A DNA stretch of 57,722 nt from Acidimicrobiaceae bacterium (lineage in GTDB: Bacteria > Actinomycetota > Acidimicrobiia > Acidimicrobiales > Poriferisodalaceae): the NCBI GenBank assembly GCA_002722565.1, contig PBMG01000003.1, forward strand, positions 150,553-208,274. Reading direction: 5' to 3'. A model generated the notes under the pieces. The model did no database searches and had not been told where the DNA came from. It worked only from the letters and a program-made list of their open reading frames with translations. This document shows, in pieces, positions 23,901 to 33,063 of this stretch. Numbering within the stretch: position 1 is the stretch's first letter; each line of letters begins with the position of its first letter. The position numbers and the translations under genes were made by a program.

Positions 23901-25322
23901 TTAGCCGTCCAGTAGCGGCGGGCGCCGCTGACCAACGCCTGTTGCCTGCTCAAAGGCGTAAGCAAGTTCCAGCACCGAACGATCATCGCGGCTTCTTCCG
24001 ACAATCTGAAGGCCCACAGGTAAACCTTCGGGAGTAAACCCGGCAGGCACTGAGATCGCTGGGTGAGTCGTGGTAGTGATGTCACTACACGACCTCATCC
24101 AGTCGATATAAGTGTCGAACCGAACACCTTCAATTTCTTTGATGTACTCAACGTCTTTCGAAAAAGGCGGAATTTGTGTAACTGGGCACGCCAAAAAGTC
24201 GATGTCAGCCATGAAGCTCTGCAACTCAGCAAACATTTGAGCCTGTTTGAAACAAGCTTCTCCATGGTCTCTCATTGACATTGCCAAGCCCTTTTCAGCA
24301 TTCCATATAACAGTTTGTTTGAGCTGGTCTCGATGCGTTTCCAACAATGCGGCATAGCTGTGGGCAAACATTTCAGCCCGAAGTGTCTGGAAGATCTCTG
24401 GGGCGTCAGAGAGATCGGGCCAACTCTCTATTACCTCGCAACCCAAATCCGAAAGACGGTCGGGTACAGAAGCGAGGGCGGCACGTACTGCTGGGTCCAC
24501 TGGTAAGCCCCCCAAGTCAGGTGACCAGGCAACTCTGGTACCACTGAAATTTCGTTCTAATGAGCCAGCAAATATTTCTGGTGACTCAACGTTGGAGCTG
24601 GGCGCTAGCTGGTGAGGTCCAGCTATGGCCTGCATGAACAGCGCTATATCGCTGACTGTTCGTGCCATAGGGCCTTTTGTTGCCATCGGCATCCACAGAT
24701 TGGAACTAGGGACAGTTGGGACGCGTCCGCCCGAAGGTCGAAAGCCAATCACATTGCAGAATGACGCTGGATTTCGTAACGATCCACCTAGGTCAGAACC
24801 ATCGGCGATGGGAAGCATTCGCGCGGCTAGCGCTACGGCGGCACCGCCACTACTGCCACCGCAGGTTTTGGAGGTGTCATATGGGTTGGACGTGACTCCA
24901 AATACTTCATTGAATGTTTGAGAACCTGCGCCGAACTCAGGGGTGTTTGTTTTCCCAATCATGATCGCACCTGCATCACGAATACGTTCCACTATCAGAT
25001 CGTCTTGGTCGGGGACTCTGTCCTGATATATGGGTGACCCCAGGGTTGTAAGCACACCTGCAGTGTCAACTAGGTCTTTATGAGCAATCGGCAAGCCGTG
25101 CAGCAAACCTAATTTTTCGCCTCGCGTCTGAGCCTCATCTGCTTCGAGAGCCTTTTCGTAAGCAATTTCAGGTATCAGGGTAACGATTGCGTTGAGTTCA
25201 GGATTCACTTGCCCAATGCGTTCGAGGTGCGCTGCCAGGAGTTCTCTGGCGCTGACCTCTCCTGAATCTAGGAGACTTCGCATTTCTAGGGCAGTCAGCT
25301 CACACAATGGCTCAGTTGTCAC
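23901..25322 (-). CDS. Amidase (amidase signature family)
   Basis: A 473-residue Ser-Ser-Lys amidase. The catalytic Lys is in LPIAHKDLVDTAG near residue 82, and the signature TCGGSSGGAAVALAARMLPI provides the cis-Ser, with the nucleophile Ser in GSDLGGSLRNPASFCNVIGFRPS. The C-terminal VPAGFTPEGLPVGLQIVGR is also typical. The family includes amide, aryl-amide and GatA-like hydrolases; no gatB/gatC neighbour is present, so a general amidase is more likely. Converges with the synthetase gene. Confidence 0.92.
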   Translation of the reverse strand: MTTEPLCELTALEMRSLLDSGEVSARELLAAHLERIGQVNPELNAIVTLIPEIAYEKALEADEAQTRGEKLGLLHGLPIAHKDLVDTAGVLTTLGSPIYQDRVPDQDDLIVERIRDAGAIMIGKTNTPEFGAGSQTFNEVFGVTSNPYDTSKTCGGSSGGAAVALAARMLPIADGSDLGGSLRNPASFCNVIGFRPSGGRVPTVPSSNLWMPMATKGPMARTVSDIALFMQAIAGPHQLAPSSNVESPEIFAGSLERNFSGTRVAWSPDLGGLPVDPAVRAALASVPDRLSDLGCEVIESWPDLSDAPEIFQTLRAEMFAHSYAALLETHRDQLKQTVIWNAEKGLAMSMRDHGEACFKQAQMFAELQSFMADIDFLACPVTQIPPFSKDVEYIKEIEGVRFDTYIDWMRSCSDITTTTHPAISVPAGFTPEGLPVGLQIVGRSRDDRSVLELAYAFEQATGVGQRRPPLLDG

Positions 25323-25434
25323 CCATGCATTCCATCACAAGATGACCGAGGGTGAAGGACTAAGAGTCAGGAGTCCCTCAAATGCAATTGGGTAGCTGTG
25401 CATCGCGGACTACAAATGCATCTACGCTCGTTAA

Positions 25435-26787
25435 ATGGCAACTGACAAAGAGGCACGAACTCAGACCACTATTGAGCTCTTACAAACTCTCATTCGCAAT
25501 GCGTGTGTCAACGACGGAACCGCTGCGTCGGGCAATGAAGTACTCAACTCTGATGCTTTAGAGACCTTCCTTGAGGGACCAGGCATCGACATCGAGACCT
25601 TCGAGCCCACACCGGGCCGAAAATCTTTGGTAGCTCGTATTGCCGGCACCGACCCAAACGCACCCAGCCTATGTCTCATGGGCCATACCGATGTTGTGCC
25701 AGTCAACCCCGAGGGTTGGGACAGAGACCCATTCGGAGGAGAACTGGTAGATGGCGAAGTTTGGGGACGAGGAGCAGTTGACATGCTCAACTTAACTTCT
25801 TCACAAGCGGTCGCATTTAAACATCTTGCTACTAGCGGATTTCGGCCTTCCGGTGATTTTCTCTACTTTGCTGTAGCCGACGAAGAGTCTGGGTCAGCTC
25901 ACGGTGCGCAATGGATGGCCGACCATCACCCAGATGCGATTATGGCTGACTACGTATTAACTGAAAATGGGGGTCTACACACCGGAACCTCGGAGCAACC
26001 CTACATAGGGGTCAATATTGGTGAAAAAGGTGTCGCTTGGAGAAAGCTCCGCGTCAAAGGCACCCCCGGGCACGGATCGGCGCCCTTCAAGTCAGATAAC
26101 GCTCTGGTCAGAGCGGCGGGGGTCATCCAAAGACTCGCTGATTACCGTCCGCCCGCCCAATTTCACGAACTTTGGCGCCAGCAAGTAAGCATCCTCGATG
26201 TTGATGAGGAGACTAAGTCAATCATGCTGGACACTGACCGGATCGATGACTGGTTGGATGCTCATCCAGTGGAGGGGGTCGCTCGACATTTCTATAGCTG
26301 CACCCACACGACCTTTTCGCCAAACTTGGCCGAATCAGACCGGCAGATGAAGACCAACGTCATTCCAGATCAAATAGACGTCAACGTCGATATCCGCACA
26401 CTTCCAGGAGAGTCCACCGCAGAGGTTCAAGCCCATCTCGATGCTGCATTGGGTGATTTAGCAGACCAGGTTGAAGTGGAAATAATCATGAACGACCCGG
26501 CAAGCGTTAGTCAGATGGACAACCCACTGTGGGACACAATCCAAAAAGCTGTAAACCAACCTTTTCCAACCGCTCGTCTTTCTCCCCAGTTCATCGTCGG
26601 CTTCACTGATGCCCGTGTATATCGAGAGCTTGGATCAGTTGCTTACGGTGCTGGTCTTTTTAGCCCTGACTTAAAATCGAGTGACTTCATGACCCGGTTC
26701 CATGGCCACAATGAGCGAATCGACGTGGAGTCACTGAGTTTGACAACACAATTTTGGCTTGACGTTTGCAGAGATTTCCTTAGCTAA
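25435..26787 (+). CDS. M20 family metallopeptidase/deacylase
   Basis: A 450-residue M20 dipeptidase or acyl-amino-acid deacylase. The zinc ligands and catalytic residues appear as MGHTDVVPV (His, Asp), GAVDML (Asp), DEESGSAHGA (catalytic Glu pair), and FHGHNERID (C-terminal His). The middle dimerisation domain begins at GEKGVAWRKLRVKGTPGHGS. It ends 91 bases before sufC and may share no control with it. Substrate not determined. Confidence 0.9.
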   Translation: MATDKEARTQTTIELLQTLIRNACVNDGTAASGNEVLNSDALETFLEGPGIDIETFEPTPGRKSLVARIAGTDPNAPSLCLMGHTDVVPVNPEGWDRDPFGGELVDGEVWGRGAVDMLNLTSSQAVAFKHLATSGFRPSGDFLYFAVADEESGSAHGAQWMADHHPDAIMADYVLTENGGLHTGTSEQPYIGVNIGEKGVAWRKLRVKGTPGHGSAPFKSDNALVRAAGVIQRLADYRPPAQFHELWRQQVSILDVDEETKSIMLDTDRIDDWLDAHPVEGVARHFYSCTHTTFSPNLAESDRQMKTNVIPDQIDVNVDIRTLPGESTAEVQAHLDAALGDLADQVEVEIIMNDPASVSQMDNPLWDTIQKAVNQPFPTARLSPQFIVGFTDARVYRELGSVAYGAGLFSPDLKSSDFMTRFHGHNERIDVESLSLTTQFWLDVCRDFLS

Positions 26788-26824
26788 ACAGCGACGAGAA
26801 TTACCCATCCTCGTAAAGGTTTAA

Positions 26825-26848
26825 TTTGCACTATCAAGACAGTGCTAA
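26825..26848. promoter_or_regulatory. suf operator 1 (before sufC-sufS-sufU)
   Basis: Core CTATCAAGACAG (26831-26842) with flanks TTTGCA before and TGCTAA after. The wider dyad pairs AATT, GCACT with AGTGC, AATT (26823-26850). It matches the site upstream of sufB at 18 of 24 positions. Centre is about 42 bases before the sufC start, in a suitable place for a repressor or activator. Confidence 0.6.
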
Positions 26849-26878
26849 TTGCTCGAAAGCGCCAATACACTGACTTGT

Positions 26879-27628
26879 ATGGCACCGCCGCTCTTCGAGA
26901 TTGAGGCACTCGAGGTTCGGGCCGCTGAAGGTCCGAGCATCTTGCACGGAGTTGATCTGACGGTCAACTCCGGTGAGATTCACGCGGTTATGGGTCCAAA
27001 CGGATCGGGTAAATCAACACTGGCTACAACACTGATGGGGTCTCCCGAGTATGAGGTCACAGGTGGAAAGCTCCGCCTCCACGGTGATGAAATAGCTGAC
27101 TGGGACCCTGATGTTCGAGCTAAGGCTGGAATGTTTTTAGCCTTCCAATACCCCCAAGAAATTTCAGGGGTCTCTGTCCGCAACTTCCTTCGACAAGCGG
27201 CCTCAGCGCGACGCTCCGAGGATGTCTCTGCAATCGATATCTACGTAGCTATGCAAGAGTGGATGGGTCGCTTAGATATGGATGCCTCCTTTATGGATCG
27301 TTACCTCAATGAGGGATTCTCTGGAGGAGAAAAGAAGCGAAATGAAATACTTCAATTGGCAATTCTTGAACCTGAGTTCGCAATTCTTGATGAGACAGAT
27401 TCCGGCCTCGATATTGATGCCCTAAAAGTGGTTGCAAAAGGTGTGCGAGAAGTCCAACAGGAAAAACCGGAGATGGGGGTCCTCTTAATCACCCACTATC
27501 AGCGCCTGTTATCTGAGCTCAACCCTGACTATGTCCACATACTGTTCGATGGCCGCATAGTTGAATCAGGCGGGCCTGAACTCGCCAAACATTTAGAAAA
27601 AGAGGGCTACGAGCGGTTCGAGTCATGA
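26879..27628 (+). CDS. sufC: Fe-S assembly ATPase SufC (copy 1)
   Basis: A 249-residue ABC-type ATPase that powers the SufBCD scaffold. Walker A is GPNGSGKST, signature is FSGGEKKRNEILQLAIL and Walker B is FAILDETDSGLDIDALK, all with SufC-specific residues. ATG 26879 begins MAPPLFEIEALEV; the longer frame upstream is not used. Its stop overlaps the sufS start as ATGA. This is one of two sufC genes in the window. It sits with sufS and sufU, unlike the other, which sits with sufD. Confidence 0.94.
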   Translation: MAPPLFEIEALEVRAAEGPSILHGVDLTVNSGEIHAVMGPNGSGKSTLATTLMGSPEYEVTGGKLRLHGDEIADWDPDVRAKAGMFLAFQYPQEISGVSVRNFLRQAASARRSEDVSAIDIYVAMQEWMGRLDMDASFMDRYLNEGFSGGEKKRNEILQLAILEPEFAILDETDSGLDIDALKVVAKGVREVQQEKPEMGVLLITHYQRLLSELNPDYVHILFDGRIVESGGPELAKHLEKEGYERFES

Positions 27629-28854
27629 GCCTGCCACGCAACATAAAAGAACAATTCCCGCTTCTTTCTCAAGTCGTGAATGGCCATCAAATCGTATATT
27701 TAGACTCAGCTGCTTCATCGCAGAAACCGGCCGCTGTGATCGAAGCAATGAACGACTACTACCGGACTATCAACGCCAACGTGCATCGCGGCGCATACGA
27801 AATCGCTGCTCAAGCCACTGAGGCTATGGAAAGTTCACGCGAGCGCATAGCTAAATTCATCGGGGCTAACTCCGCCAATGAAGTTGTCTTCACAAAGAAC
27901 GCGACAGAGTCGTTTAACCTGGTCGCTCGATCGTGGGGCGGACAGAATCTCTCTCATGGCGATGCTGTACTTATCACTGACATGGAACACCACGCGAACA
28001 TAGTTCCATGGCAGATTCTCAGCGCTGAACTGGGTTTCGAAATTCGATGGATTCCCCTGACTCCCGACGGCCAACTGGACCTAACTTCGCTCGATCAACT
28101 GCTAGATGGGGTGAAAATGGTCAGCCTCACAGCTATGAGCAATGTTTTGGGAACCTTGAACCCGGTGCGCGAAATCGCCGACAGGGCTCATGAGATCGGT
28201 GCTCTGGTTACAGTCGACGCCAGCCAGTATGTTCCACACTTCCCAACTGACGTAGAAGATCTCGGTGCAGATCTCATGTGCTTCACGGGCCATAAGATGT
28301 GTGGGCCTACAGGCATCGGGGTGCTTTGGGGTCACGAAGAACTCCTTGATTCGATGCCACCATTTCTTGGTGGCGGCGAAATGATTGTGGACGTGAGAAA
28401 AGACGGGTTCACAGCCAACGAAATACCCCACAAGTTCGAAGCCGGAACGCCCCCAATAGCTGAAATTATTGGTTTAGGTGCGGCTGTTGAGTTTCTTGAG
28501 TCTTTGGGCATGGCTGACATTCGTCAACATGAGATCCAGCTCACCAAGTACGCCATGAATGCTCTAAATAATCGTTACGGCGATGAGCTAACCATCCATG
28601 GACCAAGGGACCCAGATCAACGTGGCGGTGTTTTATCGATCGAATATAGAGATGTTCACCCTCATGATCTAAGCCAGGTTTTGGACCAGAGGGGTATATG
28701 CATTAGAGCTGGTCATCATTGTGCAAAGCCGTTGATGAAATTACTAGGGGTCGGGGCAACATCACGTGCTTCAATGTATTTGTATAACGACGAATCAGAT
28801 ATCGATGCTTTGGTCGACGCGCTAGAGCCTGCAGGCGAAATGTTCGCGCTATGA
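27625..28854 (+). CDS. sufS: Cysteine desulfurase SufS
   Basis: A 409-residue PLP enzyme that takes sulfur from cysteine for Fe-S clusters. YLDSAASSQKP is the family N-terminus, the PLP Lys is in CFTGHKMCGPTGIGVLWG near residue 230, and the catalytic Cys is in RAGHHCAKPLM near residue 370. Group II desulfurases usually work with SufU, which follows 15 bases later. Some group II members also release selenium from selenocysteine; relevant here because the window has candidate selenoproteins, but this is only an inference. Confidence 0.95.
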   Translation: MSLPRNIKEQFPLLSQVVNGHQIVYLDSAASSQKPAAVIEAMNDYYRTINANVHRGAYEIAAQATEAMESSRERIAKFIGANSANEVVFTKNATESFNLVARSWGGQNLSHGDAVLITDMEHHANIVPWQILSAELGFEIRWIPLTPDGQLDLTSLDQLLDGVKMVSLTAMSNVLGTLNPVREIADRAHEIGALVTVDASQYVPHFPTDVEDLGADLMCFTGHKMCGPTGIGVLWGHEELLDSMPPFLGGGEMIVDVRKDGFTANEIPHKFEAGTPPIAEIIGLGAAVEFLESLGMADIRQHEIQLTKYAMNALNNRYGDELTIHGPRDPDQRGGVLSIEYRDVHPHDLSQVLDQRGICIRAGHHCAKPLMKLLGVGATSRASMYLYNDESDIDALVDALEPAGEMFAL

Positions 28855-28869
28855 GCAGAGGAGTCTCGA

Positions 28870-29337
28870 GTGCCTGGACTTGATGATCTCTATAAGGAAA
28901 TCATCCTGGATCATTACAGGAATCCACGTAACCAAGGCGAGCTCGATTCTCCTCCCGCCCATAGAACTGAGGGTTTTAATCCTCTCTGCGGAGACGAAGT
29001 AACGGTCACCTTCGAGATCAGCGACAATTCGCTTTCAGAGGTTCGGATAGCTGGCCACGGGTGTTCGATTAGTCAAGCTTCAGCGTCAATGATGTCAGCG
29101 GCTGTTAAAGGGAAATCTATAGACGAAGTGCGCGAAGTGACCCGACGGTTCAAAGCAATGATGTCTATCCACGAAGAGGAGATCGGCTCTGAAGCGTCGG
29201 AGCAAACTTCGGACGAAGTTTTCGAACTCGGTGACCTTGAAGCGCTCAAAGGTGTCGTCAAGTTTCCTGTCCGCATCAAATGCGCGACCCTTTCATGGAA
29301 CGCTTTGTTGACCGGACTCGGCGAGTTAGAAGGGTAA
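28870..29337 (+). CDS. sufU: SufU sulfur-transfer protein
   Basis: A 155-residue zinc protein that accepts sulfur from SufS. Cys40 and Asp42 (NPLCGDEV), Cys65 (GHGCSISQASASM) and Cys138 (RIKCATLSWNAL) are the zinc ligands and transfer site. The insertion between helix segments (VTRRFKAMM to ELGDL) separates SufU from IscU. GTG 28870 has GAGG 10 bases upstream. It is the last gene of this suf unit. Confidence 0.92.
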   Translation: MPGLDDLYKEIILDHYRNPRNQGELDSPPAHRTEGFNPLCGDEVTVTFEISDNSLSEVRIAGHGCSISQASASMMSAAVKGKSIDEVREVTRRFKAMMSIHEEEIGSEASEQTSDEVFELGDLEALKGVVKFPVRIKCATLSWNALLTGLGELEG

Positions 29338-29341
29338 CTCT

Positions 29342-29806
29342 TTACCAGCGGTGTCCGGGCGGAACACCTGTGACCTGCTCTTTAATCCGCCTTGTAGTGG
29401 CTGCTGAAGTTCCCTCAGGCAAGTTGTCCGAAGCAAAAAAACCAACCTCAGCTATTTCCGAAGACACGGAAGAGCTGATTGACCAGTCCTTCACCACAAA
29501 GACGACAACATGGTCGCTCTTATTTTCATTAAACGATGAGAACACCCCGTGAACGGACTGAGGTGTCTCAGGAAGTTCTACGCCTGTTTCCTCACGTAAT
29601 TCTCGCTGCATAGCATCAACCAGAGACTCGCCGGTCTTAACGCCTCCGCCCGGCAGATACCAACCATCTCGATAGCTATGGCGAACTAGGCAAATTCGAT
29701 CTTCTTCATCAAGAACTAGTGCCCGAACTCCAATAGTCAGTTTCGCTGGCCGCAGCTTCGACCACATCCTGTAGACCCTGAAGAGCGCACTTCTAAAGTC
29801 ACGCAT
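29342..29806 (-). CDS. NUDIX hydrolase
   Basis: A 154-residue pyrophosphohydrolase. The Nudix box reads GGGVKTGESLVDAMQRELRE with ETGVELP, all catalytic Glu present. ATG 29806 gives MRDFRSALFRVYRMW and overlaps the upstream gene by 8 bases; a longer frame to 29842 overlaps it more. The family cleaves nucleoside diphosphates linked to another moiety; the substrate is not evident. Converges with sufU. Confidence 0.87.
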   Translation of the reverse strand: MRDFRSALFRVYRMWSKLRPAKLTIGVRALVLDEEDRICLVRHSYRDGWYLPGGGVKTGESLVDAMQRELREETGVELPETPQSVHGVFSSFNENKSDHVVVFVVKDWSISSSVSSEIAEVGFFASDNLPEGTSAATTRRIKEQVTGVPPGHRW

Positions 29807-30089
29807 AGGCAAGACTTTCCATAAGCTCAGCCATAGCGACATCTAGATCAGTAATACCGGTCCGATCATGGGTAGTGAGTCGAACTCGAACCGTCCCATA
29901 TACATTAGACCACTCAGGGTGATGATCTAAGCGCTCGCAATGCATGGCAACGGCCGTCATAAAGGAAAATGCCTTAACGAAATCACCAAACTCAAAGATG
30001 CGTTCTAGCCCATCCGCAACGATCGCCCATTCGGGCAGTTCTCGGGCAACAACCACAAGTTGTTCAGTCGTCAACACTTCGCGTTTCAT
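29799..30089 (-). CDS. Pterin-4a-carbinolamine dehydratase
   Basis: A 96-residue PCD/DCoH protein. The signature MHCERLDHHPEWSNVYGTVRV near residues 50-70 carries the two His and the following His-Pro-Glu-Trp of the active site. It recycles or isomerises 4a-hydroxy-tetrahydropterins, and some bacterial members help molybdopterin or folate pathways. No aromatic amino acid hydroxylase is in the window, so the role is unknown. Preceded by sufC2 after 84 bases. Confidence 0.9.
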   Translation of the reverse strand: MKREVLTTEQLVVVARELPEWAIVADGLERIFEFGDFVKAFSFMTAVAMHCERLDHHPEWSNVYGTVRVRLTTHDRTGITDLDVAMAELMESLAYA

Positions 30090-30173
30090 TGTGTTTCGCT
30101 CCCAATGACTGTCAAGTCGGGTGGAACGCTAACAAGTGTAACCGGGCCTAAAAGTGGCACTAAACCAATGTGT

Positions 30174-31004
30174 TTAGGCAAGTGGATCCGCAAAGGGATC
30201 GTCAGCCTCAGATATTGAGCTGCTTGTTTGCTGTGATCGTCCGCCAATCGCCACCGACACTCCTTCAGATTCATCATCGGATTCGATAAAACGCGAATAG
30301 CCCTCAGCTTCAAGCTCGACTGCGAGTTCAGGGCCACCACTCTCGACAATTCGACCACCCACCAAGATATGGACGTGGTCAGCGGGCAAATAATCAAGCA
30401 GCCGGTGATAATGGGTGATGCACAGAACTCCTAGTCCTTGCTCAGTCATACCCTCAATGCGCTCAGCGCAAGCTCGCAAGGCATCGATATCAAGCCCGCT
30501 ATCCAACTCGTCTAGAACTGCAATTTGAGGATCCAGAACTGCTAACTGAGCGGTTTCATTTCTCTTTTTCTCTCCACCTGACATATCGACATTTAGGGCG
30601 CGCTCCAAAAGTTCATTTGCCAGTCCAATTTTTTCTGCTTCTTCAAGAAGCCTGGATTGAACATCTATTTCTTGGCTTGAACGTTCGGCTAAGGCGAGTT
30701 CCAGAGTCTCGCGCACTGACACTCCAGGAACTTCAGTGGGATATTGCATGGCGAGAAAAAGTCCGGCTTGAGCTCGTGCCCACGTTGGGAGAGTTGAAAG
30801 ATCTTGTCCATCTAATTCCAGCGAGCCGCTTGTGATTTGGTAGCCCGCTTTACCCATGATCGCGTTTGAAAGTGTGCTCTTACCCGCGCCATTTGGGCCC
30901 ATCACAGCATGGACCTCTCCCGATGCAACCTCTAAGTCAACTCCATGAAGAATCTGTTGCTCTGCGACTGCTACGCCGAGGTTTTTCATAGAGAGGACGG
31001 TCAT
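30174..31004 (-). CDS. sufC: Fe-S assembly ATPase SufC (copy 2)
   Basis: A 276-residue second SufC. GPNGAGKST, MSGGEKKRNETAQLAVL and IAVLDELDSGLDIDAL match the family; sequence is clearly different from copy 1, so it is not a recent duplicate. A C-terminal acidic Ser-rich tail of about 35 residues (SDDESEGVSVAIGG to DPFADPLA) is unusual for SufC. Its start overlaps the Rieske gene as ATGA, forming sufD-Rieske-sufC2. This is the copy expected to pair with SufB and SufD. Confidence 0.94.
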   Translation of the reverse strand: MTVLSMKNLGVAVAEQQILHGVDLEVASGEVHAVMGPNGAGKSTLSNAIMGKAGYQITSGSLELDGQDLSTLPTWARAQAGLFLAMQYPTEVPGVSVRETLELALAERSSQEIDVQSRLLEEAEKIGLANELLERALNVDMSGGEKKRNETAQLAVLDPQIAVLDELDSGLDIDALRACAERIEGMTEQGLGVLCITHYHRLLDYLPADHVHILVGGRIVESGGPELAVELEAEGYSRFIESDDESEGVSVAIGGRSQQTSSSISEADDPFADPLA

Positions 31005-31309
31005 GGTAACTCCACTTCTACTTCACCATCGGTGAGGCTTACTGGATAGACCGGCACTGGTTGGGTGGCAGGAAAAACGTCAGGCGCTCCTGTTCGAAGG
31101 TCAAACTTGGAGAAATGCTTAGGACATTCGATGGCGCAGTCATCGGGCCATACAACTCCCTCGGAGAGTGAATAGTTCGCATGGCTGCACCTGTCTCCTA
31201 TTGCGTGGAATGTTTCTCCGATTCTGACAACGGCGATGCGGTGACCTTCCACGTCGAATCTTCGTGCTTCTCCATCCTCGATCTCGTCGGCGCTACATAG
31301 GTGAGTCAT
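31001..31309 (-). CDS. Rieske-type [2Fe-2S] ferredoxin
   Basis: A 102-residue Rieske protein. The cluster motifs CSHANYSL (CxH) and CPKHFSKFD (CxxH) are both intact, with 17 residues between CSH and the second pair. It resembles the small ferredoxin commonly found in actinobacterial suf operons. It overlaps both sufD and sufC2 as ATGA on each side, so expression is tightly coupled. It may deliver electrons for cluster assembly or simply share the regulator. Confidence 0.9.
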   Translation of the reverse strand: MTHLCSADEIEDGEARRFDVEGHRIAVVRIGETFHAIGDRCSHANYSLSEGVVWPDDCAIECPKHFSKFDLRTGAPDVFPATQPVPVYPVSLTDGEVEVELP

Positions 31310-32577
31310 CGTCGGCTCAGCTCTAGGTCAAGTGCGAGAAGTTCTTCAATTCGAAGGTTGACGGCTTCGCTAACTAGCGATGAAGGAAGCGCTTCTAAGA
31401 CGTCTGCGAAAAAGCCTTTGACTACTAGTGCCTCGGCGATGTCAGCTGGTACGCCACGGCTTTCTAGGTAAAATTTTTGCTCTTCGTCAATGGGTCCCAC
31501 TGCAGATGCATGACTGCATTTGACGTCATTATTTTCGATTTCAAGGTTTGGAACCGATTCTGCCCAAGCCTCATCAGAAAGCTTTAGCGTTCGGTTGGTT
31601 TGATAAGCGTTTACATCACCTGCGTCTGACTCGATTCGTATGAGGCCGCTATAGATAGCTCGACTTTCATCATCGACTACGCCTTTAAACAGTAGGTTGG
31701 AATTGCTGTGTGGGGCTTCGTGTTTTTGAAAGGTTCTGAAGTCATGTTTCGCTTTTTGTCTGCCAAAATAAACCGCTGTAGTACTGCTGGAGGAACCTTG
31801 TCCCATCATCTTGGTGTCTATTCTCGCTCGGGCGTATGCACCGCCTAAGGCCACTTGGTTTAGCGATACATGGGCATCTCTGCCCACGTTTGCGACCTGG
31901 GTAGCAATCTGCCAGATGTTGGCGCCGTGCTCTTGGACGGTGAGGTATTTCAGGCGAGCTGCTTGCGCAACGTTTATTTCGATCACTGGACATACCAACG
32001 CGTCCACGTCGGTGCTGCTTTGATGTTCAATCACTGTTGCTTCGGAGTTCTCGCCCGCATGAACGAATACTCGAGGGAACCAAGCAAGATTCTCGAAGCT
32101 GGTGTGGTGTCGAATCAGAATCGGAGATGTGACAACCGAATTGGGTGCGATCTCAACAAATACCGGGGCCGTGTTGTATGCCAGGTTGCAATCGGCGAAG
32201 AAGTCGAAGTCGGGCGACACGACCGAGCCAATTGCGTTTTCAAGTTTGTCTCCTGTGGAATGCACCGAAATTGACTCGTCAAAGGTTGAGACTGCAGAGA
32301 TTTTCCCATTGACAACATCGATTACGGCGGCTGCTTCCTTATCAATGCCATCGGTGAGACCCGAATCGAGGACCGGCCCTCCGGGCAGAAGCAGTTTGTA
32401 TTTAGAAAGGTCTAATTCATCGATTGGTGTGTAACGCCAGAGCTCCTCTTCAAAAGACGGTAGCCCAAGACGCGAAGCTCTTTCCTCGGCGTCTTTTCGC
32501 CGCTCAATATGCTCGGGAGAACCGCCTATTCCAGTCCAATCTGGGGCCTCGAACAGAGTCGTTCCGATGGATGTCAC
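31306..32577 (-). CDS. sufD: Fe-S scaffold protein SufD
   Basis: A 423-residue scaffold partner of SufB. The right-handed parallel beta helix region is visible from VFVEIAPNSVVTSPILIRHHT to QTNRTLKLSDEAWAESVPNLEIENNDVKCSHASAVGPIDEEQKFYLESRG, of which the NNDVKCSHAS motif is diagnostic of SufB/SufD. GTG 32577 gives a start with no Shine-Dalgarno, possibly leaderless. The suf operator 2 lies within 35 bases upstream. First gene of the sufD-Rieske-sufC2 unit. Confidence 0.92.
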   Translation of the reverse strand: MTSIGTTLFEAPDWTGIGGSPEHIERRKDAEERASRLGLPSFEEELWRYTPIDELDLSKYKLLLPGGPVLDSGLTDGIDKEAAAVIDVVNGKISAVSTFDESISVHSTGDKLENAIGSVVSPDFDFFADCNLAYNTAPVFVEIAPNSVVTSPILIRHHTSFENLAWFPRVFVHAGENSEATVIEHQSSTDVDALVCPVIEINVAQAARLKYLTVQEHGANIWQIATQVANVGRDAHVSLNQVALGGAYARARIDTKMMGQGSSSSTTAVYFGRQKAKHDFRTFQKHEAPHSNSNLLFKGVVDDESRAIYSGLIRIESDAGDVNAYQTNRTLKLSDEAWAESVPNLEIENNDVKCSHASAVGPIDEEQKFYLESRGVPADIAEALVVKGFFADVLEALPSSLVSEAVNLRIEELLALDLELSRR

Positions 32578-32586
32578 AACAACTAA

Positions 32587-32610
32587 TTCTACCTATCTAG
32601 ATAGTAGAAA
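32587..32610. promoter_or_regulatory. suf operator 2 (before sufD)
   Basis: A perfect palindromic core CTATCTAGATAG (32593-32604), with TTCTAC before and TAGAAA after. It has the same CTATC-NN-GATAG layout as the other two suf sites. It is centred about 21 bases before the sufD start and lies in the 49-base gap after the upstream gene, so it can control sufD-Rieske-sufC2 separately. Confidence 0.6.
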
Positions 32611-32626
32611 TACCCGTTTCAACGAT

Positions 32627-33007
32627 TCAGCGTTTCTTACCTTTCTTTCTTTTTTTTGCCCGAGCCTTTTTGCTTATTCGCGGACGACGACGTCCCTTCT
32701 TGTTTTTCTCCGCTTCAAGTTCCATCAAGATGTCCGGACCCGCAGCATTCACGATGTCCTCGGCTGCATCCAGGAGGGCTGCTATCGAGTCGTCATCTCC
32801 CAAACTTGCAGGCTCTTCGGCGAAGTCCCGCACGCCAAGAGATCCATGGTCCCAAGCCACATCGATTCGTCGAGGAGCGTACTCGGGGCAATCGTCTGGA
32901 CACCGCCAAGGGGCCTCGGGCGCCAAATCTAAGTTGCATTTCCTTACAGTCTCGCCGTTGCCATATGACCGGGTCTCATAGTGACGACAATTGGTGCGCA
33001 TAGGCAT
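32627..33007 (-). CDS. Cys-rich actinobacterial protein of unknown function
   Basis: A 126-residue protein. Four Cys in its first 40 residues (NCRHYETR, VRKCNLDL, WRCPDDCPEY) plus a His form a likely zinc or Fe-S site. The middle is acidic and the last 25 residues are almost all Lys and Arg (RRRPRISKKARAKKRKKGKKR), a possible nucleic-acid-binding tail. I do not know an assigned function. It lies between the CitE-like genes and sufD, in the same direction. Confidence 0.75.
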   Translation of the reverse strand: MPMRTNCRHYETRSYGNGETVRKCNLDLAPEAPWRCPDDCPEYAPRRIDVAWDHGSLGVRDFAEEPASLGDDDSIAALLDAAEDIVNAAGPDILMELEAEKNKKGRRRPRISKKARAKKRKKGKKR

Positions 33008-33063
33008 ACTTATATTGTCGCGCCTCTTCTATGAATAGACGAGTTAGGAAACGTTATTCCTGG